From Methylococcaceae bacterium (GTDB lineage: Bacteria; Pseudomonadota; Gammaproteobacteria; Methylococcales; Methylomonadaceae), in assembly GCA_030699345.1 (NCBI GenBank), contig JAUYMX010000361.1, forward strand, positions 1 to 18,019: 18,019 bases of DNA, in the 5' to 3' direction. This document shows positions 1 through 5,920 of this stretch, one piece after another (within the stretch, counting starts at the first letter, position 1; each line of letters starts with the position of its first letter). The position numbers were made by a program, and so were the translations under genes. The notes beneath the pieces are model-generated. The model was not told the DNA's origin. It saw only the letters and a list, made by a program, of their open reading frames with translations, and ran no database searches.

Positions 1-2
1 AT

Positions 3-506
3 TGGTTATGCCGCATGTTGGACGGCGGTTGCGATATTGTCTATCTGGCCCGGCGCATCGTCAGAATGGCTTCTGAAGACATCGGCAATGCTGACCCCAG
101 AGCCTTACAGCTGTGCATGAACGCCTGGGATACCCAAGAGCGCCTAGGCAGCCCGGAAGGTGAACTTGCACTTGCTCAAGCCGTTGTTTACCTGGCCTGC
201 GCGCCGAAAAGCAACGCCGTGTATATGGCTTACAACGCCGCCATGCGCGATGCCAAACAAAGCGGCAGCTTAGGCGTGCCCGTACATTTAAGAAACGCGC
301 CCACCCTATTGATGAAATCATTGGATTACGGCAAAGCCTATCGCTATGCCCATGACGAACCCGAAGCCTACGCCGCCGGTGAAAACTACTTCCCAGATGA
401 ACTGATAGGCAGCCGCTATTACCAACCAGTCCCCAGAGGCCTGGAAATTAAAATCGGCGAAAAATTAAAACATCTGCAAGAACTGGATAAAAAATCGCGC
501 CGCTAA
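3..506 (+). CDS. rarA: RarA replication-associated recombination protein A, C-terminal part (5' end outside window)
   Basis: This is the last ~167 residues of RarA (MgsA), a clamp-loader-like AAA+ ATPase of about 440 residues that acts at stalled replication forks with SSB. The reading frame is open to the left edge, so the ATG at 15 is internal. The visible part is the alpha-helical tetramerisation region. It contains the family-typical stretches ASEDIGNADPRAL, AQAVVYLACAPKSNAVY, VPVHLRNAPT and YRYAHDEPEAYAAGENYFP, followed by GLEIKIGEKL near the end. All of these line up from memory with E. coli RarA. The AAA+ P-loop domain lies outside the window. The gene ends 113 bases before a tRNA-Leu. 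No U-tracted hairpin is visible between them, but the tRNA has its own promoter. Identification is secure; only the missing 5' part is unknown. Confidence 0.95.
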   Translation, partial: WLCRMLDGGCDIVYLARRIVRMASEDIGNADPRALQLCMNAWDTQERLGSPEGELALAQAVVYLACAPKSNAVYMAYNAAMRDAKQSGSLGVPVHLRNAPTLLMKSLDYGKAYRYAHDEPEAYAAGENYFPDELIGSRYYQPVPRGLEIKIGEKLKHLQELDKKSRR

Positions 507-558
507 GTTTATTTACAGGCAAAGCCCGCTACTTATCTGGGTTATCGACTGTTGTAAA

Positions 559-587
559 TTGACAAGCACAGGCCAGATGGTTAAAAT
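559..587 (+). promoter_or_regulatory. sigma-70 promoter of tRNA-Leu
   Basis: TTGACA at 559-564 and TAAAAT at 582-587 are separated by 17 bases, a near-consensus sigma-70 promoter. A GC-rich stretch (GCGCGC) follows the -10, as in the discriminators of stringently controlled stable-RNA promoters. The expected start is near 594, about 26 bases before the mature tRNA 5' end at 620. Confidence 0.8.
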
Positions 588-619
588 GCGCGCTCACTTT
601 CGCTGTTACAGTGACCTTT

Positions 620-706
620 GCCGAGGTGGTGAAATTGGTAGACACGCTAGCTTCAGGTGCTAGTGCTCGCAAGGGCGTGGAGGTTCAAGTCCTCTTCTCG
701 GTACCA
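620..706 (+). tRNA. tRNA-Leu (anticodon CAG)
   Basis: This is an 87-base class II tRNA. The D-arm includes GGTAGAC. The anticodon stem CTAGC/GCTAG encloses the loop TTCAGGT, with anticodon CAG reading CUG. A long variable arm of about 15 bases contains a GCAA loop. The T-arm is GGAGG-TTCAAGT-CCTCT. The discriminator is A73, needed by leucyl-tRNA synthetase, and CCA is encoded at 704-706. The acceptor stem GCCGAGG/TCTCGGT contains two G-U wobbles (1-72 and 7-66), which is slightly unusual. It has its own promoter and terminator and so is a monocistronic tRNA unit. Confidence 0.96.
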
Positions 707-740
707 CTTGATGGTTTAAAAAGTACAAAAACATAAAAAA

Positions 741-771
741 CCCGCAAGTTATTTAACTTAGCGGGTTTTTT
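741..771 (+). terminator. rho-independent terminator of tRNA-Leu
   Basis: The stem CCCGCAAGTT (741-750) pairs with AACTT-A-GCGGG (755-765), leaving one bulged A at 760 and a four-base loop. A run of six T residues follows. A run of A residues precedes the stem, so it could also work weakly on the opposite strand. Confidence 0.92.
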
Positions 772-851
772 ATTGCCCAGCGATTCTAGGCTTAAATCCT
801 CGAAGCCTTTCTTTCCATGCAGTCAGATTTGACAAAAACGCGAATCCCAAA

Positions 852-880
852 TTGACGTATCACATTCTTAATCGTATATT
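852..880 (+). promoter_or_regulatory. sigma-70 promoter of the toxin-antitoxin operon
   Basis: TTGACG (852-857) and TATATT (875-880) are spaced by exactly 17 bases. The predicted start is near 887 and the antitoxin ATG is at 909, a short leader. A second TTGACA at 829 has no good -10 at the right distance. A possible TTG start at 852 falls on this -35, which argues against that longer reading frame. Antitoxins of this family usually repress their own promoter, but I could not define an operator palindrome here. Confidence 0.65.
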
Positions 881-908
881 TAATCGCACTATTTATCGGG
901 TGGCTAAA

Positions 909-1157
909 ATGATTACAGCAAACGATTTAAAAACCAAAGGCATTGCCTGCTTGGAAGAAAACCTAGCCGATCAACCGGAAGCCGTTATTACCGTTCGCGG
1001 CAAAGAATCTTTTGTAGTGATGAAGATTGAACACTACCACTACCTGCGCGAAATGGAACTGGAAGCCGCGCTCTATGAGGCGCAACAGGATGTTGCCGCA
1101 GGCCGCTTCAGCAAAGATAGCGTGGATCAACATGTCGACGAACTCTTTGCCGAATGA
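909..1157 (+). CDS. Type II antitoxin, Phd/YefM family
   Basis: This 82-residue protein resembles Phd/YefM antitoxins. The N-terminal half (about residues 1-50: MITANDLKTKG, VITVRGKESFVVM, then EHYHYLRE) matches the DNA-binding fold of that family, in which the antitoxin represses its own operon. The acidic C-terminal part (about 50-82, ELEAALYEAQQDVAAGRF and a DELFAE end) is the usual toxin-wrapping tail. The ATG at 909 is chosen over an in-frame TTG at 852 because the TTG sits on the -35 of a good promoter and the family starts at this methionine. Its stop overlaps the toxin start (ATGA), which implies translational coupling. Family assignment is firm; the exact subfamily is less certain. 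Confidence 0.9.
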   Translation: MITANDLKTKGIACLEENLADQPEAVITVRGKESFVVMKIEHYHYLREMELEAALYEAQQDVAAGRFSKDSVDQHVDELFAE

Positions 1158-1435
1158 GCTACACGCTAATATTTACCGACAGCTATAAAAAACGCGCCCA
1201 ACGATTTGCCAAGCAACATCCGGAACTAAAAGAGCAGTACCGCAAGACTTTGTTATTGCTGGCTCAAAACCCACACCATCCATCACTGCGATTACATGCG
1301 CTAAAAGGCAAATTGGCCGCGTTACATTCGGTATCGATCAATCTTAGTTACCGGATAACCCTGGAAATGATCATCACCGACAAGGAGATTATTTTGGTGA
1401 ATGTGTGGAGTCATGATGAAGTGTATCAGTGGTGA
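1154..1435 (+). CDS. Type II toxin, RelE/YafQ-like mRNA interferase
   Basis: This basic 93-residue protein has the RelE/ParE-superfamily pattern. It begins with a short beta strand (YTLIFTDSYKKRAQRF) and two helices rich in Lys and Arg. The strands around LHALKGKLAALHSVSINLSYRITLEM follow, then the C-terminal IILVNVWSHDEVYQW. The HALKG...SVSINLSYRI...SHDEVY pattern is typical of RelE/StbE/YafQ-type toxins, which cut mRNA at the ribosome. The His in SHDEVY sits where a catalytic histidine is often found. The gene overlaps the antitoxin by four bases. It appears intact. A ParE-like gyrase poison is the alternative within the superfamily, but the HDEVY end favours an mRNA interferase. Confidence 0.88.
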   Translation: MSYTLIFTDSYKKRAQRFAKQHPELKEQYRKTLLLLAQNPHHPSLRLHALKGKLAALHSVSINLSYRITLEMIITDKEIILVNVWSHDEVYQW

Positions 1436-1483
1436 TTCAATTCGCTACGTGTTAAACAAACAGGTAAAATCGTAGAATTGAAT
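1435..1483 (+). repeat. Imperfect inverted repeat ahead of the HEPN gene
   Basis: The left arm 1435-1449 (ATTCAATTCGCTACG) pairs with the right arm 1471-1483 (CGTAGAATTGAAT) over 13 base pairs. There is a two-base bulge (GC, 1444-1445) and a 21-base loop. It begins at the last base of the toxin stop codon and ends just before the Shine-Dalgarno of the next gene (AAGGA, 1485-1489). It could be an operator or a leader hairpin. It lacks a U-tract, so it is not a standard terminator. Confidence 0.6.
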
Positions 1484-1497
1484 TAAGGAATGCATTG

Positions 1498-1944
1498 ATG
1501 CCCAAAATTGACTTTCCAGCTTCAGCAAAGCGCCATTTTCAAGATGCTAAATTGTTAGAAGAAAATAGCCGCATTAGCAATGCAGGACAGTTATACGGAT
1601 TTTGTGCGGAATGTGGGATTAAAGCTTTGTTGATTTCACATGGCTATCCCACTGATACCGAAGGTTCGCCAGCCAAAAATCCACCATCTGGTGAGATAAG
1701 TATTCGCAAACATATTAACCAACTCGTAGCAATAATGACGCAAATTGATGCAAGTGCTTCAGGACGAAGTGGAGCAAAGTATCTTGCGCTGATCCCCAAT
1801 ATTGGCTCTTTTGTGGATTGGTCTGTTGATCATAGATATTATGCTAAACATCAAATTCCTCCGTCTTTACCAGCATGGAAGGGAGCGGCGACAGAGATGA
1901 TGCAAATGATGGATATGGCCATCAGCGACGGAGTTTTGATATGA
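1498..1944 (+). CDS. HEPN-domain-like protein with Rx4H motif
   Basis: This small, largely helical protein has 148 residues. The N-terminal helices (about 8-48: ASAKRHFQDAKLLEENSR, then AGQLYGFCAECGIKALLISHG) have the pattern of HEPN-fold proteins. A later stretch, WSVDHRYYAKHQIP, carries R113-x4-H118, matching the Rx4-6H active-site motif of HEPN ribonucleases. From family knowledge, HEPN proteins are often metal-independent RNases in toxin-antitoxin, Abi and CRISPR systems. That this one cleaves RNA is inference. The ATG at 1498 has AAGGA eight bases upstream; a TTG one codon earlier is less likely. The stop overlaps the next start (ATGA), so it should be co-translated with the ParA-like ATPase. 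The family name is not certain. It could instead be a non-catalytic HEPN-like adaptor. Confidence 0.75.
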   Translation: MPKIDFPASAKRHFQDAKLLEENSRISNAGQLYGFCAECGIKALLISHGYPTDTEGSPAKNPPSGEISIRKHINQLVAIMTQIDASASGRSGAKYLALIPNIGSFVDWSVDHRYYAKHQIPPSLPAWKGAATEMMQMMDMAISDGVLI

Positions 1945-3290
1945 GCCGCAACAAGATTTTTTTCAACGATGTTTTGCCCAAAGTAGCCGACATCTTGTCT
2001 GCGCAAACCTTGCCGCCAGATGTAGAGCCGCTGGTGATACGCGACATTCACGGCCGCATCAGAATTGCATTGGACATGCCGCGAAGCAGTGTTGCCGATG
2101 AAATAATCACTGATCTGGATCAAAGTTTATCGGCTTTAGGGGCCTATAGCAGCGGCAAAGGAAAAAACGTCCTGTGTGGTGACGACTTTTTTGATCCCAA
2201 CAGCATTTTTAACAGTCCCGAAATCCTGCAATGGGTGCAGCCTAATGGCAATAAAACGGTTCGAATATTGAATCGACTGGTCACAGGGCAGGATTGGGAC
2301 TCGCATGAAGAATCCCATAAAACAAAAAAAACACGACTTGTGTTTTTCGGAATAAAGGGAGGTGTGGGACGTTCAACAGCATTGGCAATATTGGCCTACA
2401 AATTAGCAAATTCAGGTAAAAAAGTATTACTAATTGATCTTGATCTTGAGTCTCCTGGTTTGTCGGGTTTGCTGTTACCGCAGAATCGATTGGCTGATTT
2501 TGGCGTTGTCGATTGGCTGATTGAAGATGCTTTGGGCCAAGGCGATGAGGCGCTGCGCAGCATGATTTCAGTGAGTCCTTTGTCCGAATATACCCAAGGC
2601 GAGATTCGCATTGCTGCGGCAATGGGAATTGACGATACCAACTACCTGGATAAATTGTCGCGGGCCTATGGGGACGTAGCTATAAATGGCAAAGCCGAGA
2701 CCTTCACCCAGCGCATCCGCCGCTTAGTCGATAAGCTCGAAGAAACAGAGCAACCCGATGTGGTCTTAATCGACAGTAGGGCTGGATTACATGATCTGGC
2801 TGCCGTCAGCATCGTGGGTTTAGCAACCACGGCATTCTTATTTGCGACAGATACCGAACAATCCTGGCAGGGTTATCGTTTGCTGTTTTCACATTGGCAA
2901 TCTTTTCCTAAAATTGCGCGTAATGTGAGGGAACGTTTGGCTATCGTCCAGGCATTGTTTCCCGAGGCCGATCAATCAAAACGTGCCAGACACTTTTTGG
3001 AGCAGTCATACCAATTGTTTTCAGAAACGCTGTATGAAGAAATTCCGCCTTCTCCGGCAGATCAACCATCAAATGCTTTAGATTTCCAGGAAGACTTGTT
3101 CAATTTCGACATCGAAATCGAAAATGCGCCGCATTATCCGCTTCGTATTAACTGGAATAATCGCTTTCAAGAGTTTGATCCCAAGCTGCTTGGTCAACAA
3201 GGACTTTTTTCAGAGGCAGAAATAGAAGCCAGTTTCGGCAATTTCATGGATAAAGCCATTCAATTGATTGGGGACGCACATCGTGAGTAA
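1941..3290 (+). CDS. ParA/MinD-like ATPase with KGGVGRST P-loop
   Basis: This is a 449-residue protein. Residues 1 to about 125 form an N-terminal region of unknown fold (VIRDIHGRIRIALD, then LGAY and a DDFFDP stretch). From about 130 there is a SIMIBI/ParA-type ATPase domain. FFGIKGGVGRST (P-loop at 139-146) is followed by VLLIDLDLESPGLSG (switch-like, 162-176) and DVVLIDSRAGLHD (Walker-B-like, 273-285). The usual Walker lysine is replaced by R144, a variant I know from some MinD-like proteins outside chromosome partitioning. The C-terminal part (about 320-449) is poorly conserved to my eye. The start is the ATG overlapping the HEPN stop; a longer in-frame start at 1875 would lie inside the HEPN gene and is rejected. 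No parB-like gene is nearby, so plasmid or chromosome partition is unlikely. It probably works with the flanking HEPN and P-loop ATPase genes. Confidence 0.85.
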   Translation: MSRNKIFFNDVLPKVADILSAQTLPPDVEPLVIRDIHGRIRIALDMPRSSVADEIITDLDQSLSALGAYSSGKGKNVLCGDDFFDPNSIFNSPEILQWVQPNGNKTVRILNRLVTGQDWDSHEESHKTKKTRLVFFGIKGGVGRSTALAILAYKLANSGKKVLLIDLDLESPGLSGLLLPQNRLADFGVVDWLIEDALGQGDEALRSMISVSPLSEYTQGEIRIAAAMGIDDTNYLDKLSRAYGDVAINGKAETFTQRIRRLVDKLEETEQPDVVLIDSRAGLHDLAAVSIVGLATTAFLFATDTEQSWQGYRLLFSHWQSFPKIARNVRERLAIVQALFPEADQSKRARHFLEQSYQLFSETLYEEIPPSPADQPSNALDFQEDLFNFDIEIENAPHYPLRINWNNRFQEFDPKLLGQQGLFSEAEIEASFGNFMDKAIQLIGDAHRE

Positions 3291-4761
3291 ATATCATTTC
3301 CCGCAACTGGAAATGCGAGAAGCATTGCGCGAAGCCTTACCCAGCAATGACCAAACTGCTGCCGACCCAACTAGAAATCCGCAGTTTACTTATGTGCCGC
3401 CCAGCCATGCTCGCGCACTCGATCCTGAAAATACGATTGTGGAAGGGATACGGGGGGCAGGTAAAAGCCATTGGTGGGCAGTACTTAATTCCGGGCAGCA
3501 TCGCGATTACTTAGCCTCGGTATTTCCTGAAACGAGAATAACCCGTAATTTGATTGTTTCCCAAGGCTTCGGTGTCGGCCTGGGGCCTAAAGCTGCACCA
3601 GGTAAAGATACATTAGCCAGTCTGGTTAAAGAGCACGATCCTCGTCATATTTGGCAAGCAGTTATCGCTGTTCACGCAGGTTTTCCTGAGCCTTTTCCGA
3701 ACACCCCCGGAAAATGGACGGCAATGGTAAATTGGGTGAAGGAAAACCCTGAGGATTTCGATAATTTACTGGATGATGTTGACTTTCAATTAGCTCAACA
3801 AAACAAAACCCACTTGATTCTGTTCGATGCCCTTGACCGCTTGGGCAACGATTGGCCATCTATTCGCCCGCTTGCGCGTTCACTGTTCCAACTTGCTTTG
3901 GATATGCGCGCCCGCCGCGCAATCCGATTAAAGCTGTTTGTGCGCACGGATATGCTTGAAGACCGCGGAATATTGGCTTTCCCTGACTCCTCCAAATTGT
4001 TAGCAAAAAAAGTACCTCTAGTTTGGCGCCGTGTTGATCTTTATGCATTACTTTTTCAATGCCTGGGAAATGCCGATGCTCAGGGAGAGATGTTTCGATT
4101 TCAGTGTGAAAGACTTTTCTATCAAACCTGGAAACAAGACGAAAATACTCAAGCATGGCAAATACCCCAAAACATGCGTACCGATGAAGACTTGCAGCGT
4201 GAGATATTTCATGCCATTACGGGCTACTGGATGGGAAGCGGCCCGAAGCGTGGAGCGCCCTATACGTGGCTACCGAATCATCTAATCGATGGTCGGGATC
4301 AAGTAAGTCCCCGTAGTTTTGCAGCTGCATTACGTTATGCAGTTGAAAATGACCAGCCACACACAGATACTTGGCCATGGGCTTTGCACTACCGAGCCAT
4401 TCAAGCGGGTGTTCAAGAAGCATCCAGAATTCGAGTCGATGAAATTACCCGAGAAGACTATCCTTGGGTTGAAACGCTTATGCAGCCGCTACGCAGCAAA
4501 ATCACGGTGCCATGCGAACCTAAAGAGATAATTCAACTTTGGAAAAACGACAAGACTATTAGCAAGTTACAAACAGCATGCGAGGAAAATGAAGTAAGAC
4601 TACCTCCACCGCATATTGAAGATGGTGAGAAGGGTATATTGCAAGACCTAGCTGATTTGGGAGTAATACAACTACTAGCTGATCGACGTATTCAAATGCC
4701 CGACGTATACCGTATTGCGTTTGGGTTTGGTCGGCGGGGTGGAGTTAAGCCTCTTAAGTAA
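3283..4761 (+). CDS. P-loop ATPase, KAP/STAND-like, third gene of the HEPN-ParA set
   Basis: This is a 492-residue protein. A Walker A motif, GIRGAGKS, lies at 55-62, and a Walker-B-like LILFDALDRL at 178-187. LKLFVRTDMLED (about 217-227) and a KLLAKKVPLVWRRVDLYALLFQ segment follow. That layout, strand-Walker B-FxRxD-helix-K-x-L-W-DLYALL, resembles KAP-type and related STAND-like NTPases, which often act as sensors or regulators in conflict systems. The C-terminal half (about 260-492) is helical and unrecognised, with a Trp-rich patch (PHTDTWPWALHYRA). I chose the GTG at 3283 with an 8-base overlap with the previous gene; a TTG at 3268 is the alternative. A 29-base palindrome follows ten bases after the stop. 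The ATPase call is firm. Its role is inferred only from the tight operon with the HEPN and ParA-like genes. Confidence 0.8.
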   Translation: MSKYHFPQLEMREALREALPSNDQTAADPTRNPQFTYVPPSHARALDPENTIVEGIRGAGKSHWWAVLNSGQHRDYLASVFPETRITRNLIVSQGFGVGLGPKAAPGKDTLASLVKEHDPRHIWQAVIAVHAGFPEPFPNTPGKWTAMVNWVKENPEDFDNLLDDVDFQLAQQNKTHLILFDALDRLGNDWPSIRPLARSLFQLALDMRARRAIRLKLFVRTDMLEDRGILAFPDSSKLLAKKVPLVWRRVDLYALLFQCLGNADAQGEMFRFQCERLFYQTWKQDENTQAWQIPQNMRTDEDLQREIFHAITGYWMGSGPKRGAPYTWLPNHLIDGRDQVSPRSFAAALRYAVENDQPHTDTWPWALHYRAIQAGVQEASRIRVDEITREDYPWVETLMQPLRSKITVPCEPKEIIQLWKNDKTISKLQTACEENEVRLPPPHIEDGEKGILQDLADLGVIQLLADRRIQMPDVYRIAFGFGRRGGVKPLK

Positions 4762-4770
4762 AGCAATTGC

Positions 4771-4799
4771 GTTGGGTTACATGCCCTTTGTAACTCAAC
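4771..4799 (+). repeat. 29-base palindromic repeat, copy 1
   Basis: Arms GTTGGGTTAC (4771-4780) and GTAACTCAAC (4790-4799) pair over 10 positions with one G-T wobble around a 9-base loop ATGCCCTTT. It lies ten bases after the ATPase stop. 23 of its 29 bases match the element at 8930-8958, including the 9-base loop length and the ATGC loop start. It may also help stop transcription, but no clear U-tract follows. Confidence 0.7.
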
Positions 4800-5012
4800 A
4801 TTTACCGATTCGTCTGAAAGTATTTGGTTAGCTATCGTTAACCGCAATCTACATTTGCTTGTCTTTGCAGTAATTATTCAACCTCGCCGAGGCATTGTGC
4901 ATTAATATCTTGCCGATGCTGTGACGCGCCACGGCAAATACCTATTGCGTCGAAGCATAAACCCAGGTGTCATATCGTTGACCAGAACCATTCCAAACTT
5001 TAAGGAGATTTT

Positions 5013-5854
5013 ATGTTGAAACACGCGATATTGATGGCTGCGGTCATTGCCTGTATGTCATCGGCTTATGCGGAAACCCCTGCTACCGTTACTGGTCTAA
5101 AAACCCGGAATCTGCGCTGACCGGTCCGGATGGCCGGGTCTATGTTTCCGAGATCGGCGAATTCGACAAGGATGGTGACGGCAAGATTACCGTTATCGAT
5201 AAGGACGGCAAGGCTCAGGATTTTGTTAGCGGTCTGGATGACCCCAAAGGCTTGGCTGTATCCGGCAAGCATATTTTTGTTACCGATAAAAAACGCGTGC
5301 TCATGGTGGATAAGGATGGCAAGTGGACTGTGTTTGCCGCTGCTGAAGCCTTTCCTATCGCTCCGCAATTCCTGAACGATCTTGAAGCTGACTCGCAAGG
5401 TAATATTTACGTTTCCGACAGCGGCGATACCAAAGGCAAGGGTGGTGCGGTCTACCGTATCGATAAAAACGGTAAGGTCGCGTTGATCACCAACAGCGAA
5501 AAGGACGCACAGATACAAAGTCCTAACGGCTTGCTGACTGATGGCAAGGGTTCGTTGCTGGAACTGGATTTGGTGTCCGGCACTCTTTATCGCATCGAGA
5601 TCAAAACCGGTAAACTGGAAAAGGTCGCGGAAGGCTTTGGTGGCGGCGACGGTGTTGTTCGCGGTGCCAAAGGCGTGCTTTATGCCAGTGATTGGAAGAA
5701 TGGCAGCGTTTTTTCCGTCAGCAAGAAGGGTGAGGTCAAACTGCTTAAAAATGGCTTCAAATCCGCGGCAGACATCGGTTTAAGTAGTGACGGCAAGTTT
5801 ATCCTGGTGCCGGATATGCTGGCGGGTGAACTGGTGTGGTTGCCAGTTAATTAA
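5013..5854 (+). pseudogene. Exported SMP-30/gluconolactonase-like beta-propeller protein, frameshifted
   Basis: A strong Shine-Dalgarno (AAGGAGA, 5002-5008) precedes the ATG at 5013. The first 20 residues (MLKHAILMAAVIACMSSAYA) are a clear Sec signal peptide with an AYA cleavage site. After ETPATVTGLK the frame runs into a TGA at 5118. The -1 frame continues at once as NPESALTGPDGRVYVSE and stays open to 5854. Adding one A to the A5 run at 5099-5103 would restore one protein of about 280 residues. The body has repeated blade-like units (PDGRVYVSE, DPKGLAVSGKHIFVTD, ADSQGNIYVSDSG, ADIGLSSDGKFILVPD), typical of SMP-30/NHL-like propellers. Many of these are lactonases or binding proteins; the substrate here is unknown. 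The break may be a real mutation, a homopolymer sequencing error or, less likely, slippage on A-AAA. The gene stands alone, convergent with the radical SAM gene. Confidence 0.8.
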
Positions 5855-5866
5855 TAGTCTAAATTT

Positions 5867-5902
5867 TAACCCAGCATTACAAACTCTTGTAATGCTGGGT
5901 TA
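5867..5902. terminator. Perfect 16-bp hairpin between convergent genes
   Basis: Left arm 5867-5882 (TAACCCAGCATTACAA) and right arm 5887-5902 are exact reverse complements around the loop ACTC. It lies between the 3' end of the propeller gene (+) and the radical SAM gene (-), so it can serve both transcripts. No good U-tract follows on either strand: AAAATTT on the minus side, AGCTAAC on the plus side. Terminator function is therefore plausible but not proven, and a dispersed palindromic element is the alternative. Confidence 0.6.
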
Positions 5903-5920
5903 GCTAACGCTAATAACAAC

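Noticed and set aside
852..908. Longer antitoxin starting at TTG 852
   Set aside because: The TTG coincides with the -35 of a good promoter and the extra residues do not resemble the family. The ATG at 909 fits.
1450..1460. Integron attC-like site (GTTAAAC in a bulged inverted repeat)
   Set aside because: The motif is in the loop and not at the arm end, there is no partner RYYYAAC box in the right place, and no integron integrase is visible.
1875..1940. Longer N-terminus of the ParA-like ATPase
   Set aside because: The extra 22 codons lie wholly inside the HEPN gene in another frame, and the ATGA overlap at 1941 is a typical coupled start.
1941..3290. Plasmid or chromosome partition parA
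   Set aside because: There is no parB-like gene or visible parS cluster, the P-loop is KGGVGR, and the gene is coupled to HEPN and KAP-like genes instead.
620..4800. Genomic island integrated at the tRNA-Leu gene
   Set aside because: The block after the tRNA looks accessory, but I found no integrase and no second copy of the tRNA 3' end (GTTCAAGTCCTCTTCTCGGTACCA region) downstream in the window.
5066..5518. 150-codon open frame on the minus strand across the propeller gene
   Set aside because: It has no ribosome binding site, its protein matches nothing I know, and it lies antisense to a clear propeller coding frame.
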